Source: Cyrtodaria siliqua (taxonomy: Eukaryota > Mollusca > Bivalvia > Adapedonta > Hiatellidae). From it: DNA of 64,000 bases. Below, piece after piece: positions 36,601 to 47,479 of the stretch. The DNA is taken from contig JAWPHD010011232.1 of the NCBI GenBank assembly GCA_037043455.1, positions 1 to 64,000 of the forward strand. The letters are read 5' to 3'. Within the stretch, counting starts at the first letter, position 1. Every line of letters begins with the position of its first letter. A program made the position numbers and the translations under genes. The notes below the pieces were generated by a model. It was not told where the DNA came from. It ran no database searches and saw only the letters and a program-made list of their open reading frames with translations.

Positions 36601-37371
36601 ACATCTAACAATTACATTACACGTTATCGTTTTTTTTTTGGTCATTTGTGTTATCACTGACGACATTTTGTATGATTAATATGCGGAAATTCCAAATCCA
36701 TGTAAGGACATCTCTAAAGATAATAACATTAGATAAATTGAAATGTTGTCATAAAAGTTCACTTTTATCTTAATATCGCCGCGAATTTAACAACACCAGA
36801 TTGTAATGGTATGTCTGTTTCAATTATTATATTTCAGCCATTTCACTATTTGTGAATGTCCTAAAGTAATTTTTACAATTATTTGAAGTCATCATCGATA
36901 GAGAGAAAGCCATTTTTAATTATATTGACGTTAACTATAAATAATTATGCATATATGTCAACGATATAATCAGTGCTTCCCTTCTAAATGACATTGCTTT
37001 ACTTTTTGTTTGTTTATTTGGCTCATTTGTAAAACCTGTTAAGACGCTTGACCCACTCAACACTTGTACGAAGAGTTTAAGTTTCATCGTGTATTTTTTT
37101 TTAAAATATAATAAAGTTTTGCATTTTCATTATCATTTAAGGTCGCAGTCTTATTAATTTTGTATAAAAATAACAAATTTAATAAAGTTTTCAATGTTTT
37201 ATTTATTAACAACGTAGGACCTACTTTTGGGTGATACTTTCTTGTAAATGTTATTAGGCACTTCATTTTCACAACAAAAACACTAGCATCGTACTTTTTT
37301 TACTTGATGTGGACAAATGTTATACAAATGTTGTCATAGCAATGTTGTTATATACATTTTCCACATACTTA
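36601..37371. other. Unassigned AT-rich sequence
   Basis: No gene, RNA or repeat recognised. Confidence 0.35.
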
Positions 37372-38378
37372 CGAGGGTGCTTCAGAAAGTTCTGTCACTA
37401 GGTATATATCCTTTGAACTGGATATTACACTGAGATAAAGTAGTATATTTATAGTACTACTGGGTTCGCTCTCTTAAATTCCACAACAAAAATTAAAACA
37501 TTCCGGTTAGTTATACCCCTGAATTACCTCCCCCTACCACACCTTTTGGATACTGGCATCTCTGAAAATGTCCTTGTTACAAAACGTTGTAAAAAACTAT
37601 TTGAATAACTCTATGCTTTTAAATTTTCTTGTACGCCATCTGTTGTTATTCGCCCATAATCCTTGAAAATGATTGTCGAGAATTCGTAAAGGTCTTGCTG
37701 CAAACCAGATATGAGTGAATGCATATCCCTTAATTTTAGCAGAAATAAAACTGAGTTTCTTCATTTTGTTTACGGAAATGTTATAATATCTTTTAAATGT
37801 CGTAATTATTCCCATAGTATTAATATGTTTTCATATGTTTTTACAAATCCTAGTCCTTCAGTGTTTAAATTTCATATTCAACACATTATTGTAGAATTTC
37901 GTACAATGTTTAGTGAAAATATTGATCATCCAAAAACTCTATTTCAGAAGACGGCCCTTCCATTTAATGTTCATTTAACATTAAATTAATTGTACACGTT
38001 AGCTTAAAATGTTAATTTCTAAGACAATGCCATTTCATCTACCATGCTTAAATTCTGAATCTTGTAATGCACATATATAACTGGTAATGTATGAGAAATT
38101 TCAAAGGTCTTCGACAAGTACTTAAAGAGAAACAGGCATTTAAAAAAAGTAACAATTAACATACCTGAAAAAACTCAGGACGAAAATGCCTCAGTATGTA
38201 TAAGTGATGTGTATTAAATGTTCCATAACTTTCGTCCCACGAAAGATACAGCATTCATTGTACCATCAATGGACTGGTATTGAAACTCTCTTGCATTGGG
38301 TGACAAACAACAACACTCACAACGAGCACATCATTGTTAAAACGAGTTAGTGACATAACTTATTGAATGACCCTCGAA
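37372..38378. mobile_element. Mariner-like element relic (about 1.0 kb)
   Basis: The left end is CGAGGGTGCTTCAGAAAGTT. The right end reversed is CGAGGGTCATTCAATAAGTT; both continue to 'tgtcacta'. TA lies outside each end (37370-37371 and 38379-38380). This form of end is typical of mariner-family elements. No transposase DDD motif was found, so it is either non-autonomous or has lost its coding region. Confidence 0.6.
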
Positions 38379-38380
38379 TA

Positions 38381-39574
38381 GTTGTTTTTAAAACACGATA
38401 GTCTGTCAATGGTCTGAAATCTTAATAAAATCAGAATCATATCCAGCTGTCAGATGCCACAAGTTCACCTGATTTTTCCGCGCAAGAATGTACATGATTA
38501 TAGCAATTACAATGATAAAAAAGTCCCCTTAGACATTAGTGTACACATTTTTGAAAATAAATGTTTTCATTTCATAAATAATGGGTATTTTCATCTTTAA
38601 TTTTTACAAAATTCAAAAGGCGCTGCATGAGAAAGACTTTGAATAAATACTGTAAAAACATGGAAGCAACAAGCAAAAACAAGGGACAAAAGTAGCAGAC
38701 TCGGTTTTATTGAGTCTGTTCATGAGAGGTAATATAAAGTTGACATCTGCACATTTATTTCCCAAAAAAAACCCATAAAAAATGGAACATAAGGAAACAT
38801 AAGGAAATGAACTTGAGATTCTGTCATAGTATGATCAATTGATGGTTATATAATTATAAAATATTTATTTAGAAATACATTTTTTCCACAAAACCATTAT
38901 CATTTTCAAAAACTTTGCCACACAGACGCTTAAAATGGAATGCAAAACATACACAGAATTTCAAACAATCACGTAATTTTTTCCCCCATTTAATAGGGGC
39001 TTTACCGGAACCTTAAACAAATTTCAAACACGATTTATCTTCTTTTTTTTCTTTTTTTAATAAACCCGTTTATTTGTTTATGCTTCATAATTGTTGACTG
39101 ACTACATTTTTATGGATCGTTATATTTATTTGGTAGATTACGGTGACGAAGACGACGCACAAAGTCCAAAGTACTCGACATATTCAAGGAAGTCTACTCT
39201 AAATACGTATCGATTAAACAAGATTAATTGGATTATGAAATAGAATGTTCTAAAACACTAAGTACAACATACTGGTATGCCCATAGTGATACGGCAACCA
39301 AGCTGTGCATGGGAATGTTGAGAAATAAGCATGTGACAAGAAAATCCCAACTCTGATATATTTTTTTACACATAGATAAAATCGACTAACCGATATATTA
39401 CAAATATTGACTGAAAGAACGCGGAGGTCTGGCAGAAAAAAGACACGTCACATGGCAAACAAAGACATGTTTATTTATGAAATAATGGGCTTAAAATAGC
39501 CGCAATATTTAACTATTGTGTAAACGTTTCAACGGTTTGTAAAAAAGTGTTCTGTTTGTGGGTTAAAAACGGTA
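38381..39574. other. Upstream region of the caspase gene
   Basis: AT-rich. It contains the second copy of the 48-bp dispersed motif (38695-38742). I can assign no promoter element with confidence. An in-frame stop lies at 39521-39523, so the coding region cannot extend upstream without an unseen exon. Confidence 0.4.
38695..38742 (+). repeat. 48-bp dispersed motif, copy 2
   Basis: Nearly identical to 21887-21935: 'gcagactcggttttattgag' then 'tctgttcatgagaggtaat'. Confidence 0.6.
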
Positions 39575-40952
39575 ATGAAAATGGACAAACTCGATGACAA
39601 CGATCACACATCACCGAAGACAAATCTTGATGATACAAGACTTCAAAGCAAAAGTAGTGATCAGAATGAGGTGAAAGATGGGGCAGATGAATTAAGATCA
39701 GGAATACAAGCTTTAAATACAGAAGCAAAGATACAGGATTACAAAGAAGATGGCATAATTGACAGAAAAGCATGTGATGAGAATGGGAATATTAATGACG
39801 ATGCAAAACAAGATGATATTATGTTTCAAGAAAATGAAGATATATCGTTAGATTCAAATAAAATACAAGTATATGAAAACGAAATACAAGGAGATTGTAG
39901 CAAAATGGAATCTAACACTTATTCCAAAGATGAAGACGCTCGGCGTGCTTACAATGGGCTACTTCCCGATGTCGACGATCTGGACGGCGACATTCAAGAT
40001 ATAGATACTAACAAAGTAGACGGCAATGTCGCTGAAGCTTCTGATAACAAAAGAGAGGCAAGTGTAAATGATCCTAACGACGAATATGGCAGTGAGCAAG
40101 AAGATGGATTCTTGAAGAATCTCATCTCTTGTACTGGAAAATCAAAGTTGCTGGATGAAGACAATGAACGATTTGGATTTCCACCTAGCGAACAAGAATC
40201 AAAACCGAAACTCGGATTTAAAGAAAAAATAAGTGATAAATTAAGAAAAACAGGAGAAGAGATAAAATCTAAATTCAAATCGCACCCGAGTGACAGCAAC
40301 GCACACTCGAAAACAGTCAGACCTCTGAGTTATCAGAAAGCTGCAGAAAGACCTACGACGCACACACCGGTGTCACACGAGGGTTCTAACATACCTGGTG
40401 ATCCAAAAGCTAGTGTTCAAGTTCAACATTCTCTCCTAAAAGAGACAGGTGATACAAACATCCAGTACAAATCAGACCCCAAATATATACAACGTGCTCA
40501 AAGAATACCATCTGTTAGCGATTTCGACCAGTACGATTTCACCTATCCAGAACGTGGGTATATGGTTTTGATAGTCAATGATCGTTTTACGAGACAGGCT
40601 GAGCGAGATGGTGCATATTGGGATTTATTGAAAATGAAAGAAATTGCTAGGAAATTCGGATTTAGACTATTCAACTGTAATGGTGATAGAAACTTAAACA
40701 AACGACAAACACTTGCGTTGTTAAGGAAGGCTCAGCAAGCTGACCACTCCAGCTGTGATAGTTTTATGTTTATGATAAGCACCCACGGACTTGAGCAGCG
40801 CAACCCTAAAGCCAAAGGCAAACCTGACCACGCACTTGTCTGCGCCGACGATGAGCTGATCTTCACAAGTACGATACTGGACATGTTCAACGATGAAAAT
40901 TGCCCCACACTGAAGAATAAACCCAAGTTATTCTTTATACAGGCGTGTAGAG
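39575..40952 (+). CDS. Caspase exon 1 (prodomain and most of p20)
   Basis: Encodes residues 1-459 and the first base of codon 460. It ends inside QACRG at 'gtagag|gtaagt', a strong donor. Reading on past the donor reaches a stop at 40981, so the genomic ORF end is not the protein end. A basic stretch (about residues 217-235, KEKISDKLRKTGEEIKSKFK) interrupts the otherwise acidic N-terminal region. Confidence 0.93.
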
Positions 40953-41143
40953 GTAAGTTTTATAATAGGCTACCACTATGATCAGTGTTTCTATTTACCC
41001 TTTCGGCATTCAGTATTAAGTTTAAACCCAAAACCATTTCTAAACCCTTATAACGGATGGCATGCGTTCATATTTTATTCCACATTCATTTTGTGAAATT
41101 ACTGTCTATACAAGTAGTGTTGAAGAAAGTAAAACTGCACGCA

Positions 41144-41175
<32 letters not shown>

Positions 41176-41554
41176 CACACTATTATTGCTAGACAAATAT
41201 ATTTAATTAAATATTGTATACTTAAAACTCTCAATTGAGCCGAACAAGTTCAACAAGTATTGATTTTATCTAATGATTTCATAAATGGCGTTAAGTATTT
41301 AAATCTCTATAACCATACTTTAAAGGAATGCTACTTCTATGTTCAGAAGAACATGACTCATGTGCAAATAAGTAAATGTTCTCTTTCTTTCATAATTAAG
41401 TTTTCTCAGCATATCCATTATCTGTTTATTGAGAAATAATTTACAGTACCTTATTCTTTCGAACATTTAGGAGAGGAACTTGACCACGGCAGTGATGTAT
41501 TTGTACTGTTCCCGAAACATTCGGTGGATAAAACATGTGGAGTCAGTAACGGTA

Positions 41555-41586
<32 letters not shown>

Positions 41587-41609
41587 ATAGAGAGGGGGAA
41601 AGAGAGAGA

Positions 41610-41665
<56 letters not shown>

Positions 41666-44600
41666 ACAGTTTTGTGAGATTTTAACTTTTGCAACACACT
41701 CGCTTGAGGTGTTGCAAAGGTGAATATGTACTCTAAAGGCGTAATAAGGTATTTACACAGAGCTTACTGATGTATTATATATAGTATTTACAAAGAGCTT
41801 ACTGATGTATTATATATAGTAATTACACAGAGCTTACTGATGTTTTATATATAGTATTTACACAGAGCTTACTGTTGTATTATATATATAGTGTTTACAC
41901 AGAGCTTACTGATGTATATATATAGTATTTACAGAGCTTACTGATGTATTATATATATTATTTACAGAGCTTACTGATGTATTATATATAGTATTTACAG
42001 AGCTTACTGATGTATTATATATATAGTGTTTACACAGAGCTTACTGATGTATTATATATATAGTGTTTACACAGAGCTTACTGATGTATTATATATAGTA
42101 TTTACAGAGCTTACTGATGTATTATATATATAGTGTTTACACAGAGCTTACTGATGTATTATATATATAGTGTTTACACAGAGCTTACTGATGTATTATA
42201 TATAGTATTTACAGAGCTTACTGATGTATTATATATAGTATTTACAGAGCTTACTGATCTATTATATATATAGTGTTTACACAGAGCTTACTGATGTATT
42301 ATATATATAGTGTTTACACAGAGCTTACTGATGTATTATATAGTATTTACAGAGCTTACTGATGTATTATAGATAGGAAACACTGAGGGTATGGAATGGT
42401 ATCGAGTAAGTTGCTTTTTCTTGGGATCGAATCCCGTTTCAAATGTCTGCGACAAGGACTACCATAACCAGACTTCTATGGTGATGTGATTTACAAACTG
42501 TGTACGATCCTTGATCTTAATCACTTTCATATAAGCTTTATTACACTTGTTAAAACGTCTATCGAAAGAGGTTAATACCATATTATTTTGAAACGCACTG
42601 CATGTTTAGTGGTTGGTACATTTACAGTCGGCAACTATGTTTTATATATGATTGCGCGATGACCGGACATATTGTGGAACTTATGATGACGTCTACCTAA
42701 ATCCACAAAGGACGGTAGCGTTTGATGCTTATCTTAAATATGGTCTTGTTGAGCTCTTAATGGTGTGTTCTCTTGTTGCTCTGTTGCTCTGGCTTCTGCC
42801 AAGTCTCTTAGTACTTGCGTTGTGGCTCTTTAGGATTTTGGTTTTTATATTCATATACACATGATCATCTATGTGTTATACTTTTATTGCCTATTAATGC
42901 TGCCTTATTTTTTAGAGAATATAATCTGGCTGAGATATCTGTAGTTACACTGTCCCGTTTGTTTTATTGGGCTGACAGTAGGGTAAAAGTGACGTTTGTT
43001 GCATCCTAGAACCTGGTTTAAGCTCACAGCGACCTTTTTTGCCACTGACCGTTCCAAGGCGGTAACCCTATTGTCAATCCTTTCATGTTTGTGATGTCAT
43101 ATCATGCCTTTTATTCATATTGGTAATTATTGTTTGTTTCTATCTGTATTTGTGGTTGACTGTGGTAGTTATTGTTTGTTTCTATCTGTATTTGTGGTTG
43201 ACTGTGGTAGTTATGTTTGTTTCTATCTGTATTTGTGGTTGACTGTGGTAGTTATTGTTTGTTTCTATCTGTGTTTGTGGTTGACTGTGGTAGTTATTGT
43301 TTGTTTCTATCTGTATTTGTGGTTGACTGTGGTAGTTATTGTTTGTTTCTATCTGTGTTTGTGGTTGACTGTGGTAGTTATTGTTTGTTTCTATCTGTAT
43401 TTGTGGTTGACTGTGGTAGTTATTGTTTGTTTCTATCTGTGTTTGTGGTTGACTGTGGTAGTTATTGTTTGTTTCTATCTGTATTTGTGGTTGACTGTGG
43501 TAGTTATTGTTTGTTTCTATCTGTATTTGTGGTTGACTGTGGTAGTTATTGTTTGTTTCTATCTGTGTTTGTGGTTGACTGTGGTAGTTATTGTTTGTTT
43601 CTATCTGTATTTGTGGTTGACTGTGGTAGTTATTGTTTGTTTCTATCTGTGTTTGTGGTTGACTGTGGTAGTTATTGTTTGTTTCTATCTGTATTTGTGG
43701 TTGACTGTGGTAGTTATTGTTTGTTTCTATCTGTATTTGTGGTTGACTGTGGTAGTTATTGTTTGTTTCTATCTGTATTTGTGGTTGACTGTGGTAGTTA
43801 TTGTTTGTTTCTATCTGTGTTTGTGGTTGACTGTGGTATTTATTGTTTGTTTCTATCTGTATTTGTGGTTGACTGTGGTAGTTATTGTTTGTTTCTATCT
43901 GTGTTTGTGGTTGACTGTGGTAGTTATTGTTTGTTTCTATCTGTATTTGTGGTTGACTGTGGTAGTTATTGTTTGTTTCTATCTGTGTTTGTGGTTGACT
44001 GTGGTACTTGAATGCTGCATTTCATGTTCGACTTGTATATTTACTTTTGAATATAACAATGTGTTTTTAATTAAAAATGAAGTACCCCTATCTTTGTCTC
44101 ACCTTTTCGAAGAAAAAAAGACATAGGTGTTGCTTTTCCGGCGGCGGCGGCGGCATTCAAGTTTTGCGTTTAGGTCATTTTCAACTGTATGCACTAGACC
44201 TTTCAAACTTTGCTTATAGTTGTATCACGGGTGGTACATCGCAACGTGACAAAGCAAATGTGGATGTGAACTTCACCATCCAAGCAAAGGGCAGATAACT
44301 TTAATTGTTACATTAACATCACTTTCTCATGAACTAGAATTATGTATTAGATGTTTTAAACCTAATTTATAGCTTAATCTTTGGAAGAAAACATATTCTA
44401 TTTTGATCTTTCCAGAGCTTTCCACGAATCCAACTGGCACACGTTCGAAAAGGCCAATGGTAGACGAGTATGACACAAGGCCTGGATTAGATTCATGGGC
44501 ACAGAACAGAGCTGCAGGAACTGTATCTGCAATTGGCGGAACTGCAGGAACTGTATCTGCAATTGGCGGAACTGCAGGAACTGTATCTGCAATTGGCGGT

Positions 44601-45140
44601 TTACCATCTACTCAGAGAAATACTGCGCAGCAATATAACCAAGCATCGCCTACTTTGGAACAAACCACCATGCAATCCGTCGAGCAAGTACTAAACCAAC
44701 ATCAACTAACACCCAAATATCAGTCCATCAGACGACCTACCAGCGCACCGTCGCATCTAGTCCATACAATCTACGCTCCCACTCCGTATGCCATCGTTGA
44801 CACACCATCGCTGAGATGTGATAACGACATGCTGGTTATGTATGCTATTCCACCGGGAATGTTCGCTTGGAGAAACACTAGCGATGGGTCATGGATGATA
44901 ACTTATTTGCACGAAGTTCTTATGAATTATGACATGAGGCAAAGAAAGGACGTTTTGAATCTATTGGCTAAAGTGTCGTTTAAAATGTCTGAGCGATCCA
45001 CGAACACACCGTCAAACAAACAAATACATATGAAGAAAGCTATTACGGTAATTGAACACAAGCTAACCAAAGATGTGATATTTCAACCAAAGGCTCAATT
45101 ATCAGATTGGATTAAAACGGGCAATACCAGAGCATACTGA
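39575..45140 (+). CDS. Caspase (cysteine protease), three coding exons, 727 residues
   Basis: Exons 39575-40952, 41471-41551 and 44416-45140 join in frame (both introns phase 1, GT-AG) to 2184 nt including TGA. Residues 1 to about 320 are acidic and low-complexity with no DED or CARD visible. The large-subunit (p20) domain starts at about Arg327 (RGYMVLIVNDRF). It carries Arg344 (AERDG) for the P1 pocket, catalytic His404 (ISTHG) and catalytic Cys458 (QACRG). Residues 490-615 form a long linker with three copies of AGTVSAIGGT (520-549). The small subunit (p10) has the YAIPPGMFAWRN and GSWMI segments, with Trp638, Arg639 and Trp646 at substrate-pocket positions. By family knowledge it cleaves after Asp in cytosolic apoptosis or related signalling. 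All core residues are present, so it is probably active. The start ATG is the first after an in-frame stop at 39521. The subfamily is unresolved: executioner-like core with an atypical prodomain. Confidence 0.92.
40953..41470 (+). other. Caspase intron 1 with (CGCA)n/(CA)n microsatellite
   Basis: 518 bp, GT-AG. A run of 'cgca' units followed by 'ca' units occupies about 41136-41180. Nothing else recognised. Confidence 0.85.
41471..41551 (+). CDS. Caspase exon 2 (81 bp)
   Basis: Acceptor 'gaacatttag|gagagg' and donor 'agtaacg|gtaagag'. It encodes GEELDHGSDVFVLFPKHSVD and a few further residues, continuing directly from QACRG as the post-cysteine loop of p20. Phase 1 on both sides keeps the frame. 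It is too short and stop-bounded to be visible as an ORF alone. Confidence 0.85.
41556..41666 (+). repeat. (GA)n and (GACA)n microsatellite at the exon 2 donor
   Basis: Purine-only GA repeats start within the donor sequence itself (gtaagagagag...), run with a G-rich interruption to about 41645, and end in 'gacagacagacagacagaca'. Located in intron 2. Confidence 0.9.
41740..42375 (+). repeat. 33-37-bp minisatellite in caspase intron 2
   Basis: The unit is 'tttacacagagcttactgat' + 'gtattatatatagt', with two alternating length forms (cacagag/cagag and tatatata/tatata). Roughly 18 copies. It abuts copy C of the interspersed element. Confidence 0.9.
42430..44045 (+). mobile_element. Array-bearing interspersed element, copy C (in caspase intron 2)
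   Basis: Block order is as in copy B: 'gcgacaaggactaccataac' (42450), 'cttctatggtgatgtgattt', the 74-bp-type segment once (about 42560-42650), 'gtctacctaaatcc' (42690), 'ctggcttctgccaagtc', one 60-bp-type unit (about 42850-42915), 'acactgtcccg', 'cctggtttaa', 'ccactgaccgttccaaggcg', then the 42-bp array and a tail 'cttgaatgctgcatttcatg' that matches 27995-28015. It is the only copy with the 42-bp array. Confidence 0.7.
43125..44010 (+). repeat. 42-bp tandem array, about 21 copies, inside copy C
   Basis: The unit is 'ttattgtttgtttctatctg' + 'tatttgtggttgactgtggt' + 'ag', with an A/G dimorphism (ctgtattt / ctgtgttt) that largely alternates from unit to unit, indicating a dimeric higher order. 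Open frames through the array (43104-44126, 43217-44011) are artefacts of the 42-bp length. Confidence 0.95.
44416..45140 (+). CDS. Caspase exon 3 (linker and p10)
   Basis: Acceptor 'gatctttccag|agcttt'. It supplies the last two bases of the Glu487 codon and runs to TGA at 45138-45140. It contains a perfect 30-bp coding tandem repeat (3 units, 44514-44603) and the whole small subunit. The p20/p10 junction probably lies after an Asp such as those in VDEYD (residues 502-506) or GLD, an inference from caspase maturation. Confidence 0.92.
44514..44603 (+). repeat. Coding 30-bp tandem repeat in caspase exon 3
   Basis: Three copies of 'gcaggaactgtatctgcaat' + 'tggcggaact' (the last ends ggttta). 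They encode the decapeptide AGTVSAIGGT within the subunit linker. They are identical over nearly all bases, so the expansion is recent. Confidence 0.9.
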
Positions 45141-45424
45141 GGATGTGTGATAGTAAATCGTTAGAAGGGGCGAATTATTGTTTTCCGTGTTGATAACAGT
45201 CATGTGCGATTGTAAAACACACAGTGTGATGGTAAAATTAATCCCGGTGTGATTAAGCGTATGAATTGTCTGTGTAAAAAACCTTTATAAATGACAGTGT
45301 AATGGTGAACCTTTGGCTTGAGGTTGTGACTGACCGTATGTTCTTTAGAAGGGTCATTGACATTTTAGAAAGCAAAACGGCTGACACTGCATTCGTCATA
45401 CTAGAACATCGTTGTATTGATTGC

Positions 45425-45430
45425 AATAAA
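45425..45430 (+). terminator. Candidate polyadenylation signal of the caspase gene
   Basis: AATAAA in 'gattgcaataaagaaa', 285 bp after the stop codon. Other AATAAA-like sites occur near 45880-45900, so the choice is uncertain. Confidence 0.45.
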
Positions 45431-45519
45431 GAAAAACATAACATAAGTACCGACAAACAAGATCAGAAGAAAAGCCCATACTAAGCTCAGACAAACAGGA
45501 TCAGAAAGTTTTGATATTG

Positions 45520-45775
45520 CATATCTCAACGCCTTGGAGCGACCACCGTGGTGTTATCATGAACGTAGAAGTGTGTTATCATGAACTGTAGAAGTGTGTT
45601 ATCATGAACTGTAGAAGTTGTACACAGAAACAAATGTTTGCGCTGTTCATTTACTATTTAGTTACTCATTTGATTTAGTGTGTGGTACAATTGTGTGTGG
45701 TACAATTGTATGTGGTACAATGCGTACCTACGATGCCATTGCATTTGGAGCTGTGGTTTCTATAGGACCGTTTTT
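45520..45775 (+). mobile_element. Fragment I of the array-bearing interspersed element
   Basis: It starts 'caacgccttggagcgacc' and ends 'gtggtttctataggaccg', which match the 3' portion of copies E and D. It holds small internal expansions: 'gtgttatcatgaactgtaga' about three times (45547-45618) and 'gtgtgtggtacaatt' about three times (45678-45722). Confidence 0.5.
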
Positions 45776-46526
45776 CACATGAAAGAGTAAAAACTAAATT
45801 ACTCGAACATATTGATGTTTTACATGCAACTTTTAGAACCTCATCTCCTTATCCTAAGAAACATGAACATTATCTCAAAAATAAAATAATATAAATAAAG
45901 AAGCTTTAATAGAGAACTTCGAAATGAATCTAGCAGGAATTAGAACCCAACAGTATACATATTTTACAATACAGCTTGGAACATGCTTCTTAGCTAGTTA
46001 ATTAGTGTCATCCATTAAGAAAACTTAATTAATCCTATCAAAGTTGTTTTAAAGAAACGAAAAAAATAATTATAATCAATACACGAATGAAATGCATGCA
46101 TATGTTATTTAAACATCTGGTCAAAGTAGTTAATTGGTCACTACCTGTAAAAATAATATTTATAGATTATGCTACACACACTATTTGATTTCAAGACAGG
46201 TGATTTAAACAAAAGTTGTGTAAACATAGTGTATACTTTTCAATGGCTCACACTACTAGTCTGATATTTATGATCTCTAATTCCTGATAGATGCACTATA
46301 TGTTGTACTGTTTAAAGCATCTTCTTTTAGATTATTGTTTTAGTAGTTGAGCTTTTTTTCTGAGTCCTTTGATGACTATGTGAAATACTGTACGTTTCAT
46401 GTAAAAAGATTTGCTCGTTTTCTTAGTTATCCTAATTTTAACTTTTCTATATTTTGAGAGTACATTCACCTTAAACGACGTCTGTTATAGACTAACATTA
46501 TGATATATGATAGAAAAGATAGAAAA
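45776..46526. other. Unassigned AT-rich sequence
   Basis: No gene or repeat recognised. Confidence 0.35.
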
Positions 46527-46539
46527 TCACGATAACAAC

Positions 46540-46953
46540 CGTGTGGCTCCCGGGCAAAGAATAGGACCACGTTAGAGGGATAGGGAAAGGGGTAGAACCA
46601 TCCCGCCCCACCCCCGAGGGGTAGAACCCTCCCCCACCCCACGATTCATGTTCAGTTTTTTTTTTTTTTTCATTTCCATTAAATTTCTTCATCATGACCC
46701 CTACATTGTTTCAGGTGCCATCTCGCTCAAACCACTAGAGCAGTGGCAGAAAAACGATAAACGTGGCTTCCAGCGTAAATGGAGTGTCTACAATATAATT
46801 TGTAGCAACTCTGCAATTCTGCAAGTGAAAAGGTTTTATGGCCATTCTCCATATTGTATCTCGATGTAAATGGAGGATGAACCTGGAATGTTCATTCCTG
46901 TACCATATAACCTTTCATGTGTTTGTGCGCCTTAAAACCCAATTCTATTCAAT
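46540..46953 (+). mobile_element. SINE-like retroposon, copy 1 (414 bp)
   Basis: Flanked by an exact 13-bp direct repeat, TCACGATAACAAC (46527-46539 and 46954-46966). It begins 'cgtgtggctcccgggcaaag', includes a C-rich stretch and a T run (about 46656-46671), and ends 'ccttaaaacccaattctatt' + 'caatt'. It is the same sequence as 52354-52759. There is no ORF. The target duplication and simple 3' tail mark retroposition by a LINE. Confidence 0.85.
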
Positions 46954-47189
46954 TCACGATAACAACAGATAAGATTCAGAAAACCAAAGTTAAAACTTGA
47001 TGTTTAAACCTTTGATGAGGTGTGATAAGTTTAATTTAAGGACATTTCCTACAGTTTCTTCCTATTTTTGCTATGAGTAACTGTTGGGACTTGTAATGGT
47101 CTATCCTAAGCAAATTTCAGCTTTAAAGGTCACCAGCTTATTTTCTGAGATATCTTAAGATAAATATATGATCCATTTTCCGTTCGGAT

Positions 47190-47465
47190 CGGACCAGTAA
47201 CAGCGGAGTAATGGTCCCTAATTTAGTTGAAAATGCTATATTTTGCCTCGTTAAGACGATAGGGCCTTCATTTTTCATCCGATCTTTACCAAACTTTAAC
47301 AGATTGTTAAAATCAATAAAAGCTCGGATATGTTAAAAAAAACAGCCATATCAAATCAGTAACAGCTGAGTTATTGCCTTTGATTGAGTTAAAATGCTAT
47401 ATTTTGCCTCGTTAATACGATCGGGCCTTCATTTTTCATCTGATATTTACCAAACTTTACCAGAT
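47190..47465 (-). repeat. Reversed copies of the block-c bivalve repeat
   Basis: On the minus strand two units of about 165 bp carry 'tggtaaagtttggtaaagat', 'atgaaaaatgaaggccctat' and 'aacgaggcaaaatatagca', as at 2460-2700. Confidence 0.75.
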
Positions 47466-47479
47466 TGTTTGACTTGTTT

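Noticed and set aside
42405..42440. tRNA or SINE B-box at 'gggatcgaatccc'
   Set aside because: The T-arm-like stem is present, but no matching acceptor, D-arm or A-box at tRNA spacing could be found upstream.
43104..44126. 340-codon frame resembling a multi-pass hydrophobic protein
   Set aside because: It is the 42-bp array inside caspase intron 2; the hydrophobic pattern comes from T/G-rich units.
44416..45140. A separate gene starting at the ATG at 44403
   Set aside because: That ATG lies before the splice acceptor; the frame joins exons 1 and 2 to complete a caspase whose p20 would otherwise lack p10.
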